Source: Hyphomicrobiales bacterium (GTDB lineage: Bacteria; Pseudomonadota; Alphaproteobacteria; Rhizobiales; JAJFHR01). Taken from it: a stretch of 15,707 bases of DNA. The translations under genes and the position numbers were made by a program. Below are positions 1 through 6,986 of this stretch, piece after piece. The notes under the pieces are model-generated. The model was not told where the DNA came from and ran no database searches. It was given only the letters and a program-made list of their open reading frames with translations. The stretch is from NCBI GenBank assembly GCA_021775515.1, contig JAJFHR010000407.1, positions 1 through 15,707 of the forward strand, in the 5' to 3' direction. The stretch's first letter is position 1; the number at the start of each line of letters is the position of its first letter.

Positions 1-1192
1 CAATCAGCACTGAACCGGTTTGTGCTTCGAAAAACCGCAAGACAAGATTGAGCACCGTACTTTTTCCTGCCCCGCTGGGACCGACCAGCGCCACGCGTTT
101 GCCTGCAGGAACAACCAGAGAAAAATCACGCAGGATGGGTAGGCTATCGCTGTAGCCGAAGGTAACCTTGTCGAAAACGATTTCTCCGTTGTTGACATCT
201 AATGCAAACGCATTCTTGTGATCAGTTATTCCGGTTTCTCTATCCAGGAGGGAGAAAATTCGCGCTGCTGCAGCAACGCCTTCCTGCAGGGCAGTCTGCA
301 CAGCCGCCAGATTCTTGAGGGGCTGGTAGAGCAGGGGGACGGCGACCATGAAACCGGCAAAATCTCCGGCAGACAGTGTTCCAAGCGAAGATTGATAACT
401 GGCATAAATGATAACTGCGGCAATCCCCACCCCGGAGAGTGCTTCGGCGACGGGGGCAGAGGCTGCGCGCGCGCGCGCGCCGTGCATGAGAAAACGGAAG
501 TTTCGATTGATTGCCTCTTCCGCCCGGTTGATTTCCTGTTTTTCCTGTTGATAGGCCTTCACAACGCGGATGCCGGACAAAGCCTCGGAAATGATTGTGC
601 TCAATTCGCCGGTTTCCTGTAAGCTTTTGCGGGTTGATTTGCGCATGGTGCGCCGCTGTTTGCCCATAAAAAACAGCATAGCCGGCAAAACAACCGTCGC
701 GATAAGCGCCAGCCGCCATTCAATCCAATACATGCCGGCCAGCGTGGCAATCACAATGAGTATGTTTTTGGCAAATGCCACCACCATTCCCACCGTATCG
801 CGAATTCGCACAGCATCATTCAAAAAGCTTGAAACAAACCGGCCCGAATGAGTAAGCGACAGTTCCGATACATCAGTGATCATAAGTTTTTTGAACAGGT
901 CGATCTGAATATCCGCAACGGCGCGAAAACCCAGAAAAGACCGGGTTACATTGACAAAATATTCGCTTAGAGCCTTAAAAGCGGTAACGGCCACGATCGA
1001 GACCGGCAGCCAGTTGGGAATGCCGGGCGTGGTCTCCGACAGCAATGCGTCGATGGCGTATTTAACCAGAACCGGCATAAGACCTGTTGCCGCTGCCACG
1101 ATCACCATCGCCACCAGGCTCAAAAACAAAAGGCCTAGTCTCGGTTTGAGATAAAATAATACAATACGAGACAGCATGTCCCGGGTCGTCAT
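1..1192 (-). CDS. MsbA-like ABC exporter (membrane domain plus start of ATPase), cut by left edge
   Basis: This is a half-transporter with a fused N-terminal membrane domain and C-terminal ATPase. About 397 residues are visible; the rest, including Walker B and the signature motif, lies beyond the left edge. Residues 1-310 hold several long hydrophobic helices, and a conserved-looking ARARAASAPVAEALSG segment marks the last cytoplasmic coupling region. Walker A (GPSGAGKS) starts near residue 371. The layout matches the MsbA/lipid exporter family, and the neighbours CysQ and DUF4170 often sit in lipid A gene clusters, so lipid A-core flipping is the likely role (inference). The ATG at 1192 has a GGAGG only 2 bases upstream. 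An in-frame GTG at 1273, directly after a stop codon, would add 27 acidic residues and could be the real start. Family call is firm; substrate and start are not. Confidence 0.85.
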   Translation of the reverse strand, partial: MTTRDMLSRIVLFYLKPRLGLLFLSLVAMVIVAAATGLMPVLVKYAIDALLSETTPGIPNWLPVSIVAVTAFKALSEYFVNVTRSFLGFRAVADIQIDLFKKLMITDVSELSLTHSGRFVSSFLNDAVRIRDTVGMVVAFAKNILIVIATLAGMYWIEWRLALIATVVLPAMLFFMGKQRRTMRKSTRKSLQETGELSTIISEALSGIRVVKAYQQEKQEINRAEEAINRNFRFLMHGARARAASAPVAEALSGVGIAAVIIYASYQSSLGTLSAGDFAGFMVAVPLLYQPLKNLAAVQTALQEGVAAAARIFSLLDRETGITDHKNAFALDVNNGEIVFDKVTFGYSDSLPILRDFSLVVPAGKRVALVGPSGAGKSTVLNLVLRFFEAQTGSVLI

Positions 1193-1343
1193 TCCCTCCC
1201 GTTCGAGGCCATCATCCGTTTGATCAAGTTGCGTCGTATCGCTAAAGACGTTTTCGTCCACCGCCGTCAACACCTATTTTTGATTTCCCGCGGACCCTAA
1301 CACGCAGTTCACGCGCTTGCCAGCGCACCCTAATTAGGAAGAA

Positions 1344-1595
1344 TTAAGCCTCGACAGCCTTTAAAGGTTTTGTCGGGTCCAGCAGACGGTGGAGGTGGAC
1401 AATAAAATACCTCACGTGGGCATTGTCGACCGACCTTTGAGCGGCACCCTTCCAGGCATCATAAGCGGCGGCATAATTTGGATACATGCCGACAATATCA
1501 AGACTTCCCAGGTCCTTAAACGTCACATCGTCAAGCTCTTCAAGCTCGCCACCAAAGACCAAGTGCAACAGTTGTTTAGGGTTTTGATCGGACAT
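1344..1595 (-). CDS. DUF4170 family protein
   Basis: This encodes a small soluble protein of 83 residues. It carries the pattern LLHLVFGGEL near the start and VGMYPNYAAAYDAWKGAAQ in the middle, followed by RYFIVHLHRLLDP, as I remember for DUF4170, a family of unknown function found in alphaproteobacteria. The ATG at 1595 is preferred over an in-frame start at 1637 because AGGGA lies 8 bases upstream and the protein then begins MSDQNPKQ, without a poorly conserved-looking extension. It lies 31 bases after the cysQ stop and about 70-150 bases before the ABC exporter, all on one strand, so co-transcription is likely. A perfect palindrome CCTAATTAGG (1329-1338) and a 5-bp hairpin (1313-1326) sit just after its stop. 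No catalytic residues can be assigned. Confidence 0.85.
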   Translation of the reverse strand: MSDQNPKQLLHLVFGGELEELDDVTFKDLGSLDIVGMYPNYAAAYDAWKGAAQRSVDNAHVRYFIVHLHRLLDPTKPLKAVEA

Positions 1596-1626
1596 ATTAT
1601 TACGTTCCCTGCAGGCTAGGCTGATA

Positions 1627-2433
1627 TTATTCAACAAGTATTTGCTGCATTAGCAGACTGTGAAGCTCAGGCCCTGCCGCGGCAATATTTTCATGATCGG
1701 GATGGTTGCAGTTATAAACAAGTGGATCACCGTCCAAGTTTGAAACCTTCCCGCCCGCTTCCTGCACTAAAAGATCAGCGGCTGCAAGGTCCCAATCTTT
1801 TTTTGACCGGATTGTTAACGTCGCATCCTCGTGGCCGTGGGCTACCTGGCATAATCGCAAAGCCATGGAATTATAGCTTGTTATCGCCATGTCCGGCCAC
1901 GGAAATTGCCAGCGATCTGGGCTGAATGCACCGGAGTTTGCCGCCATGCGGCATTGCTGCAACCGCGGCGTGTGCGTTGTCCTTATAGGTTTGTTGTTCA
2001 AATAGGCCCCTGCACCCTTAACAGCGGTAAAAAGGGCGGAAGATGTTGGGTGGTATACAGCAGCCGTAACCGCTGCCCCGTTTTCCACAACGGCAATGGA
2101 AATTGTCCAATCATCGCGGCCCCGTAAGAATGCCCGTGTGCCATCAATTGGATCGACTACCCACAACCGTCTTTTGCCAAGCCGGACATTATCATCCTCG
2201 GTTTCTTCGGATAGCCAGCCATAGTCTGGCCGCGGTGCCAAAAGGCGTTCTTTGAGCAGTTGATTAACGGCAATATCGGCTTCTGTTACCGGGCTGTTGT
2301 CGTCCTTCTTCCAGTGTTTCATATTGCTTTTGAAGAACTTCAGAGCCAAATCCCCAGCCTCGAGAATTACGGCTTCCAAAAGGGCCATATCTTCTCGCCC
2401 GTAAGGGGGAATGGTTATTTTATTAGGTTTCAT
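1627..2433 (-). CDS. cysQ: CysQ-like 3'(2'),5'-bisphosphate nucleotidase (inositol monophosphatase family)
   Basis: This is a 268-residue enzyme of the Mg2+-dependent, lithium-sensitive phosphatase family. It carries the metal-site motifs: the SEE pair at residues 75-77, DPIDGT at 94-99 and the WD at 214-215 (WDLAAADLL). CysQ members hydrolyse 3'-phosphoadenosine 5'-phosphate left over from sulfate activation; some relatives act on inositol phosphates or fructose bisphosphate. The CysQ subtype is supported by its pairing with DUF4170, a common arrangement as I recall, but is not proven by the sequence. The start is uncertain: ATG at 2433 is used, with GTG at 2448 and a later ATG (MALLEAV) as alternatives, and none has a strong ribosome site. 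It is the first gene of the leftward operon. Confidence 0.85.
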   Translation of the reverse strand: MKPNKITIPPYGREDMALLEAVILEAGDLALKFFKSNMKHWKKDDNSPVTEADIAVNQLLKERLLAPRPDYGWLSEETEDDNVRLGKRRLWVVDPIDGTRAFLRGRDDWTISIAVVENGAAVTAAVYHPTSSALFTAVKGAGAYLNNKPIRTTHTPRLQQCRMAANSGAFSPDRWQFPWPDMAITSYNSMALRLCQVAHGHEDATLTIRSKKDWDLAAADLLVQEAGGKVSNLDGDPLVYNCNHPDHENIAAAGPELHSLLMQQILVE

Positions 2434-2720
2434 TGGTTTGTGGCACACCAGAGGTGATCAAAACACCCTTTGGGGCGCTTTCTTTAAAATGGTATTTTAC
2501 GGGAAAAAAGCAAGGAGCTGGTTAACATCCGTCTTGTCAAGCTGCCGCACTGATTTGTCGCATAAAAAAGGTAAAAGGCTTTTTACGTTAAAAAAAAGTG
2601 AAACTTGTTAACTCTTTAACAACCTTTTTTCTTGGAAGAAATCGTTAACTCTCTCTCTTAATTAGATTCAAATTCCTCTTATGTATAGTGGCTGCAAGGT
2701 AGGCGTTTAGGGGAAAAGAA
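2434..2720. promoter_or_regulatory. Divergent intergenic region with GTTAAC repeats and an inverted repeat
   Basis: This region lies between two genes transcribed away from each other, so it should hold both promoters. On the plus strand a TATAGT at 2684-2689, 32 bases before the DUF6101 ATG, is a fair -10 element, with only a weak -35 (around 2661-2667). On the minus strand a perfect TTGACA (plus-strand TGTCAA, 2535-2540) is a -35 candidate for cysQ, but no good -10 follows. GTTAAC occurs at 2521-2526, 2607-2612 and 2644-2649. The middle copy forms a perfect inverted repeat, TTGTTAA-CTCT-TTAACAA (2605-2622). A second one, GTAAAA-GGCT-TTTTAC, spans 2571-2586. A regulator site is possible but unproven. 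Confidence 0.4.
2605..2622. repeat. Perfect 7-bp inverted repeat, possible operator
   Basis: The arms TTGTTAA and TTAACAA flank a 4-base spacer CTCT. The stem is AT-rich and therefore weak as an RNA terminator. No gene ends here, since both neighbours start outward from this gap. A protein-binding site upstream of the DUF6101 promoter is the more natural reading, but this is inference. Confidence 0.4.
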
Positions 2721-3380
2721 ATGCAAAAGCATTCCTCACAGGAACGCGGGAATCAGATTCCCGTGAACGGGTCACTATGGCCGGATTGCGCGATCGAAGT
2801 TGATCCGTACCGGTTGCCCGCACACATTGAGTTCGATGCACCATGTCCGGTCTTCACCAATGTGGCGGTCAATCGTACGGTATCAATATACAAAGGCTTC
2901 GTGGTTGTAACCGATAAATTGGGTCTGCAATCAACAACACAGCGTGTAATAGCGCTGGATGACTTTGACGCGGTTGTTGTGCGCGTGGGTTTTAACAGCC
3001 ACCGGCACCGGCAGATTGGCTCTGCGGTATATCTTCATCACAAGAGGTTGGGCCTGGATTTACCACTTTATGCAGCGGTCGATTGCCAGGATACAGCCGT
3101 TTTTTGGTATTCGTGGGCCCGCGTTTTAGGCGTGCCCGCCATGTCGATCAGCCGCGATGGCAGTTTAATTGACCCGTTTAATCGCTTGGGCCAGGTATGC
3201 ATCAGCCATAGCAAACCTCGCCGCAGCTTCATAAGCCAGGCGGCGCAGCGCCCGTCGGTCAGGCAACAGTCCGCACGCCACAAGCGCCGGATCGAAAAGA
3301 TAAACAGCGCGCGGCAACTGGTTGGACCGGCAGGTTCACAGACCAAAGACGGGTCAAACGTTTATAATTTGTTCGGCTAA
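2721..3380 (+). CDS. DUF6101 family protein
   Basis: This encodes a 219-residue protein without a signal peptide or membrane segment. Residues 26-35 (IEVDPYRLPA) open a beta-rich region with many short hydrophobic strands. The WYSWARVLGVPAM segment near residue 130 and the very basic C-terminal stretch around residues 165-195 fit the DUF6101 family as I remember it, which has no known function. The ATG at 2721 is supported by AGGGG 7 bases upstream. The gene stands alone between the divergent cysQ operon and the convergent ubiA, and its last 27 bases overlap the end of ubiA. In alphaproteobacteria this family is often found near ubiA and tldD (recollection). The assignment rests on pattern and context, not on a search. 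Confidence 0.75.
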   Translation: MQKHSSQERGNQIPVNGSLWPDCAIEVDPYRLPAHIEFDAPCPVFTNVAVNRTVSIYKGFVVVTDKLGLQSTTQRVIALDDFDAVVVRVGFNSHRHRQIGSAVYLHHKRLGLDLPLYAAVDCQDTAVFWYSWARVLGVPAMSISRDGSLIDPFNRLGQVCISHSKPRRSFISQAAQRPSVRQQSARHKRRIEKINSARQLVGPAGSQTKDGSNVYNLFG

Positions 3381-4292
3381 CAGCGCGCCTAAAATAATCA
3401 ATCCAAAGAATTTGTTGGAGCGGAAGAGCATCAAGCAGCGCTCGGAATTGTGGATATCCAAGGTCATGATCTGCCAGCTGAGGTGAACGGTCCCGATGGC
3501 GAGGCCGGCAAAAAACACCATACCCGCTCCAGCGCTGAAGGCGGCCAGCCCGAGAAAAACAGCGGTTGAGCCATAAAACAAACACAGCCAAGCCTTTGTT
3601 TTTTCGCCGAATTTTAGTGCTGTTGATTTCAAACCAAGCAGGGCGTCATCGTCTTTATCTTGGTGGGCATAAATTGTGTCGTAGCCTATAGTCCAGCAAA
3701 TGGTGGCGAAATATAATAAAACCGGAGCGATATCCAAACTTCCGGCGACCGACGCCCATCCCAGCATTGCCCCCCAGCTAAACGTCAAGCCCAAAACGGC
3801 CTGGGGCCAATAGGTCACCCGTTTCATGAACGGATAAATCGCGACCAGGACGAGCGATGACATGCCGAAAAATATGGCAAAAAGATTAAATTGCAGCAAA
3901 ACCAGCAAGCCGATTAAACATTGCGCGGCCAAAAAGACAAAAGCAGCAGCTACCGAAACTCTGCCGCTGGGAATAGGGCGCGATCTCGTCCGGGCCACCC
4001 TGGCATCAAATTCTTTATCGACAATATCATTATAGGTGCAACCGGCACCGCGCATGACAAAGGCGCCAATGGCAAACAGAATAAAAAGCCAGACAATCGG
4101 CAGTTCCGGCTCAAACCCTGCGATACGCGCCAGAACCAAAGACCACCAACAGGGAATTAGCAAAAGCCAGGCACCGATGGGCCGGTCATATCGGGCCAGC
4201 TGCAGATAGGGTCTTGCCCATTCTGGCGCCAGGCTGTCAACCCAGTTGCCGGATTTTGAATCAGCCACAGATGTTGATGTGTGATTGCTCAT
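3354..4292 (-). CDS. ubiA: 4-hydroxybenzoate polyprenyltransferase UbiA
   Basis: This integral membrane enzyme joins a polyprenyl chain to 4-hydroxybenzoate, an early committed step of ubiquinone synthesis. The 312-residue length fits the family, with about eight or nine hydrophobic helices. Both aspartate motifs that bind Mg2+ and the prenyl diphosphate are present: NDIVDKEFD at residues 88-96 and DTIYAHQDKDDD at 205-216. An RSRPIPSG segment follows the first motif, as expected. The start ATG at 4292 has no clear ribosome site. The gene is divergent from rsmE across an 80-base gap, and its tail overlaps the opposing DUF6101 gene by 27 bases. Its quinone product feeds the respiratory chain that ends at the oxidase encoded further right. 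Distinguished from ctaB (11056-12018), the other UbiA-superfamily member here, by its aspartate motifs. Confidence 0.95.
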   Translation of the reverse strand: MSNHTSTSVADSKSGNWVDSLAPEWARPYLQLARYDRPIGAWLLLIPCWWSLVLARIAGFEPELPIVWLFILFAIGAFVMRGAGCTYNDIVDKEFDARVARTRSRPIPSGRVSVAAAFVFLAAQCLIGLLVLLQFNLFAIFFGMSSLVLVAIYPFMKRVTYWPQAVLGLTFSWGAMLGWASVAGSLDIAPVLLYFATICWTIGYDTIYAHQDKDDDALLGLKSTALKFGEKTKAWLCLFYGSTAVFLGLAAFSAGAGMVFFAGLAIGTVHLSWQIMTLDIHNSERCLMLFRSNKFFGLIILGALLAEQIINV

Positions 4293-4306
4293 AACGTTCA
4301 GTTTGG

Positions 4307-4335
4307 TTGCAACAAATGATCTCCGGCAATACTAC
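4307..4335 (+). promoter_or_regulatory. Possible promoter of rsmE
   Basis: TTGCAA (4307-4312) and TACTAC (4330-4335) each match four of six bases of the housekeeping -35 and -10 consensus and are separated by exactly 17 bases. They lie in the 80-base divergent gap, 38-66 bases before the rsmE ATG. A weak match of this kind occurs often by chance. Confidence 0.3.
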
Positions 4336-4372
4336 TAAACAATAGTTCTAACGCTTGCGAGACAAAATACCA

Positions 4373-5104
4373 ATGGCTCAACGTTACAGATTGTTTGTTC
4401 AGGCCAGCCTGGCGGCGGGAAACGTTATTAGATGCGAACCGGCTCAAAACCATTATTTGTTGACAGTGCTGCGGCTGAAACCGGGCGCTCATGTCGGAAT
4501 TTTTAACGGTCGGGATGGCGAATGGGAAGGGGAATTGCAGTTTGGCGGCCGCAAATCTTCCAGCCTGCGTGTGGTGCTTAAAGTTAAAGATCAGGAGACT
4601 GGTCCCGATTTAGTTTACCTCTTTGCGCCGATAAAGCGCGCACGTCTGGATTATATGGTGCAAAAAGCCACCGAAATGGGCGCCTCGGTTCTGCAACCCG
4701 TCATTACTGAATATACCAATGTTTATCATCTCAAAATTGACCGGATGAGGCTAAACGCCATAGAAGCAGCGGAACAGTGCAATCTGTTGTCTATTCCGGA
4801 AATACGCGACCCTGTTCGTTTTGAAGAAGTTCTGAACACCTGGTCGTCGCAACGAACGCTGATTTATTGTGATGAACAGGCGGCATTAGACTGTCCCCTC
4901 AGGCAACTTGAAAAAGTCAAACCTGGTCCACTCGCAATTCTGATCGGACCGGAGGGCGGGTTTTCGCCATCTGAACGTGCGCTTCTGCAAAAGCAGCCCT
5001 TTGTTGTGCCAATTTCCTTGGGACCACGCATTATGCGGGCTGATACCGCCGCCGTGGCAGCTTTGGCCTTGGTGCAAGCAACGCTTGGAGATTGGCGTAG
5101 CTGA
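4373..5104 (+). CDS. rsmE: 16S rRNA (uracil1498-N3)-methyltransferase RsmE
   Basis: RsmE methylates N3 of U1498 in helix 44 of 16S rRNA in the assembled 30S subunit, using S-adenosylmethionine. The 243-residue protein has an N-terminal PUA-like RNA-binding part and a C-terminal SPOUT knot domain. The knot motifs are clear: IGPEGGFSPSER from residue 191 and LGPRIMRADTA from residue 216. The aspartate in RADTA, where many bacteria have RTETA or RAETA, is a variant I recall from alphaproteobacteria. A TTG at 4355 would add six residues; the ATG at 4373 (MAQRYRLFV) fits the family better, although neither has a strong ribosome site. It is divergent from ubiA and is followed by gshA after 154 bases. 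Confidence 0.93.
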   Translation: MAQRYRLFVQASLAAGNVIRCEPAQNHYLLTVLRLKPGAHVGIFNGRDGEWEGELQFGGRKSSSLRVVLKVKDQETGPDLVYLFAPIKRARLDYMVQKATEMGASVLQPVITEYTNVYHLKIDRMRLNAIEAAEQCNLLSIPEIRDPVRFEEVLNTWSSQRTLIYCDEQAALDCPLRQLEKVKPGPLAILIGPEGGFSPSERALLQKQPFVVPISLGPRIMRADTAAVAALALVQATLGDWRS

Positions 5105-5133
5105 AATGAAAGTCGTCCAAATTTCATCGCTGG

Positions 5134-5153
5134 CAAGTTAGAACAAGTTAGAA
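5134..5153. repeat. Perfect 10-bp tandem duplication
   Basis: CAAGTTAGAA occurs twice in direct tandem between rsmE and gshA. It is followed by a shorter tandem TGTCA-TGTCA at 5156-5165. Both look like simple slippage duplications; a paired binding site cannot be excluded. Confidence 0.5.
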
Positions 5154-5202
5154 ATTGTCATGTCATGTGAAATTGGTGTACGCCATAGGCAACTCAGAAA
5201 TT

Positions 5203-5238
5203 AGGAGCGCCGCAAACTACACCTAGGCAGCAGCTCCT
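5203..5238 (+). promoter_or_regulatory. Stem-loop in the gshA leader
   Basis: AGGAGC (5203-5208) pairs with GCTCCT (5233-5238). The stem continues inward with GCCGC (5209-5213) against GCAGC (5227-5231), allowing one mismatch and a bulged A (5232). The loop is about 13 bases. It ends 20 bases before the gshA ATG and is followed by an A-rich run rather than a T-run, so it is not a normal intrinsic terminator. A role in translation or mRNA stability is a guess. Confidence 0.4.
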
Positions 5239-5258
5239 CCAAAAAAGAAAGCCAAAAT

Positions 5259-6635
5259 ATGTCAGGTTCTAACGGCGGGAGCCCAAGAATTGAGCACTAT
5301 GACGACTTGCTTGAATTTTTCACGTCTGGATGTAAACCACCAGAGCAATGGCGGATCGGCACCGAGCATGAAAAGTTCGGTTTTAATCAGCGGGATCTAA
5401 CTCCGGTACCTTATGAAGGCCCAAAAGGCATAAAGGCCCTGCTGGAAGGGTTGCAACACCGTTATAATTGGTCGCCGGTCTATGAGGCAGGAAACATAAT
5501 TTCCCTTTTGCAGTGCCCGGACCAAGGCGGAGGCTCAATTACCTTGGAACCGGGCGGGCAATTTGAGCTCTCCGGTGCGCCGTTGGAAACCCTGCATCAA
5601 ACCTGCGATGAAGTGCAGACCCATTTAGAACAGGTTCGCGAAATTGGCGATGAGCTTGGCATCGGTTTTCTTGGTTTAGGATTTTCACCGAAATGGAGTT
5701 ATGAAGAAACGCCGATAATGCCCAAAGGCCGCTACCAGATTATGCGAAACTATATGACCAAAAAGGGCGATCTTGGTACCGACATGATGTTTCGTTCGGC
5801 CACGGTTCAGGTTAATCTGGACTATGAGAGCGAAGCAGACATGATCAAAAAACTGCGGGTAGCACTTGCTTTACAGCCAATAGTTACGGCTATTTTTGCC
5901 AATTCGCCGTTTGGAGAGGGAAAACCGAACGGATTTCTGAGTTATCGAAGCCATTTATGGCTTGATACCGATCCGGACCGTTCCGGCATGTTGCCCTTTG
6001 CGTTCGAAAGCAATATGGGATTTGAACGATATGTCGAATATGCTCTCGATGTTCCAATGTATTTTGTTTATCGCAATGGCATTTATCACGACGTCTCGGG
6101 TAAAAGTTTCCGCGATTTTCTCAACGGCGAGTTGGAAGGATTTCCGGGAGAAAAACCGACCATGGATGATTGGTCGGATCATCTGACAACTCTGTTCCCG
6201 GAAGCCCGTGTAAAAAAATTCATCGAAATGCGCGGTGCAGACAGCGTGGCCTGGCGAGGACTTTGCGCCCTGCCGGCGCTTTGGGTCGGCCTGTTATATG
6301 ATCAACAGACCCTCAATAACGCCTACGACCTTATTGCCGATTGGAGTGAAGAGGAAAGGCAGGCTTTACGTTTGCAGGTGCCCAAACAGGCGCTGAAAAC
6401 ACCTTTCCGCGGCGGCACGGTTAATGATGTGGCGAAGTCGATTGTCGACCTGTCGCGCCAGGGCCTTGCCAGTCGGCGGAAATTGGATCGCTTCGGGGAA
6501 GATGAAACTCATTTTCTCTCAGCCGTCGAAGCCATCGTTGAAGATGGCAAGACCACAGCCGAAGACCTTCTTGAACGCTTTCATGGTTCCTGGAACGGAA
6601 ACATCGACCAAATATTTGAAGAATGCGCTTATTAA
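5259..6635 (+). CDS. gshA: Glutamate-cysteine ligase, plant/alphaproteobacterial type
   Basis: GshA makes gamma-glutamylcysteine from glutamate, cysteine and ATP in the cytosol, the rate-limiting step of glutathione synthesis. The 458-residue protein resembles the plant-type class rather than the Escherichia coli type. RIGTEHEKFGF at residues 32-42 provides acidic residues E36 and E38. ITLEPGGQFELSGAPLETLH follows near residue 95, and GRYQIMRNYM near residue 160. Plant enzymes of this class can be redox-regulated through disulfides; whether the cysteines here allow that is not visible. The ATG at 5259 is preceded only by a weak purine run (AAAGAAAG), and a stem-loop lies just upstream. The small four-cysteine gene follows 52 bases after the stop, suggesting joint transcription. 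No gshB is in the window. Confidence 0.96.
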   Translation: MSGSNGGSPRIEHYDDLLEFFTSGCKPPEQWRIGTEHEKFGFNQRDLTPVPYEGPKGIKALLEGLQHRYNWSPVYEAGNIISLLQCPDQGGGSITLEPGGQFELSGAPLETLHQTCDEVQTHLEQVREIGDELGIGFLGLGFSPKWSYEETPIMPKGRYQIMRNYMTKKGDLGTDMMFRSATVQVNLDYESEADMIKKLRVALALQPIVTAIFANSPFGEGKPNGFLSYRSHLWLDTDPDRSGMLPFAFESNMGFERYVEYALDVPMYFVYRNGIYHDVSGKSFRDFLNGELEGFPGEKPTMDDWSDHLTTLFPEARVKKFIEMRGADSVAWRGLCALPALWVGLLYDQQTLNNAYDLIADWSEEERQALRLQVPKQALKTPFRGGTVNDVAKSIVDLSRQGLASRRKLDRFGEDETHFLSAVEAIVEDGKTTAEDLLERFHGSWNGNIDQIFEECAY

Positions 6636-6687
6636 AACAGCACCAGCCGGTTTTGACTGGCTTGTTAGAAAGAGGGGACAAACGCCT

Positions 6688-6882
6688 ATGGCCAAGAAGA
6701 AGGATGCCTCATTGGCGCTGGACAACTGTGTCAACCAGACCTGCCCGTGGTCGGGCAAGCCGGTGGATGGCAGTAGTCTGACCCTTTATCAGGGCCGGGT
6801 TGTCGGGTTTTGCAATCCCGGCTGCCGCGACAAGTTCAAGGCGGCCGTCGCGATGTTTGATGAAGCTATTCTGAAGAATTGA
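6688..6882 (+). CDS. Small four-cysteine YHS-like protein
   Basis: This encodes a 64-residue soluble protein. Cysteines 14 and 19 (NCVNQTCPWSGKPV) and 42 and 46 (VVGFCNPGCRDKF) form two pairs that could bind a metal ion. The CPWSGKPV...YQGRVVGFCNPGCRDKF layout resembles a YHS-type metal-binding domain. As I recall, close relatives in alphaproteobacteria are sometimes labelled glutathione S-transferase, which this short protein cannot be on its own. GAGGGG 10 bases upstream supports the ATG at 6688; an open frame extends upstream into gshA in another reading frame and is not used. It follows gshA by 52 bases, so a link to glutathione or metal handling is plausible but inferred. Confidence 0.8.
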   Translation: MAKKKDASLALDNCVNQTCPWSGKPVDGSSLTLYQGRVVGFCNPGCRDKFKAAVAMFDEAILKN

Positions 6883-6986
6883 GGCTTGTATTTTTTCGAT
6901 TTTTTCCCGGAAAAACCGGTTTGATCAAAATGGCTATAAATACCATTAATTCATATTTTGGTTGAAGTGACCGGAGAATTTCTTAG
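6883..6986. other. AT-rich gap with overlapping palindromes
   Basis: No gene is seen here. TTTTTCC-C-GGAAAAA (6901-6915) is an inverted repeat. It overlaps the perfect 10-base palindrome AAACCGGTTT (6913-6922), which in turn overlaps TTTGATCAAA (6920-6929). A TATAAAT lies at 6935-6941 without a matching -35. The region could hold a regulator site or promoter for the short ORF at 6987, or act in ending the gshA transcript, but no clean terminator with a T-run is present. Confidence 0.35.

Noticed and set aside
465..480. Perfect (GC)8 dinucleotide run, possible Z-DNA or phase-variable repeat
   Set aside because: It lies in the coding frame of the ABC exporter and encodes the ARARA part of a conserved-looking coupling segment, so protein constraint explains it. 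Slippage there would break the gene, but there is no sign of it.
240..719. Long antisense frames opposite or out of frame with the ABC exporter (also 218-622)
   Set aside because: They are shadows of the exporter reading frame, which is open through the region and carries Walker A and family-like segments; the shadow products look like no protein family.
2591..2630. Intrinsic terminator formed by the A-run, the TTGTTAA dyad and a following T-run
   Set aside because: No gene ends toward this point from either side, since both neighbours are transcribed outward. An operator reading fits better.
2605..2661. CtrA-type TTAA-N7-TTAA cell-cycle boxes near the DUF6101 promoter
   Set aside because: The TTAA pairs are spaced by 4 and 9 bases, not 7, so the consensus is not met.
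5160..5204. 14-codon upstream frame in the gshA leader (starts MSCEIGV)
   Set aside because: No ribosome site and no regulatory codon pattern such as repeated cysteine or glutamate; expected by chance.
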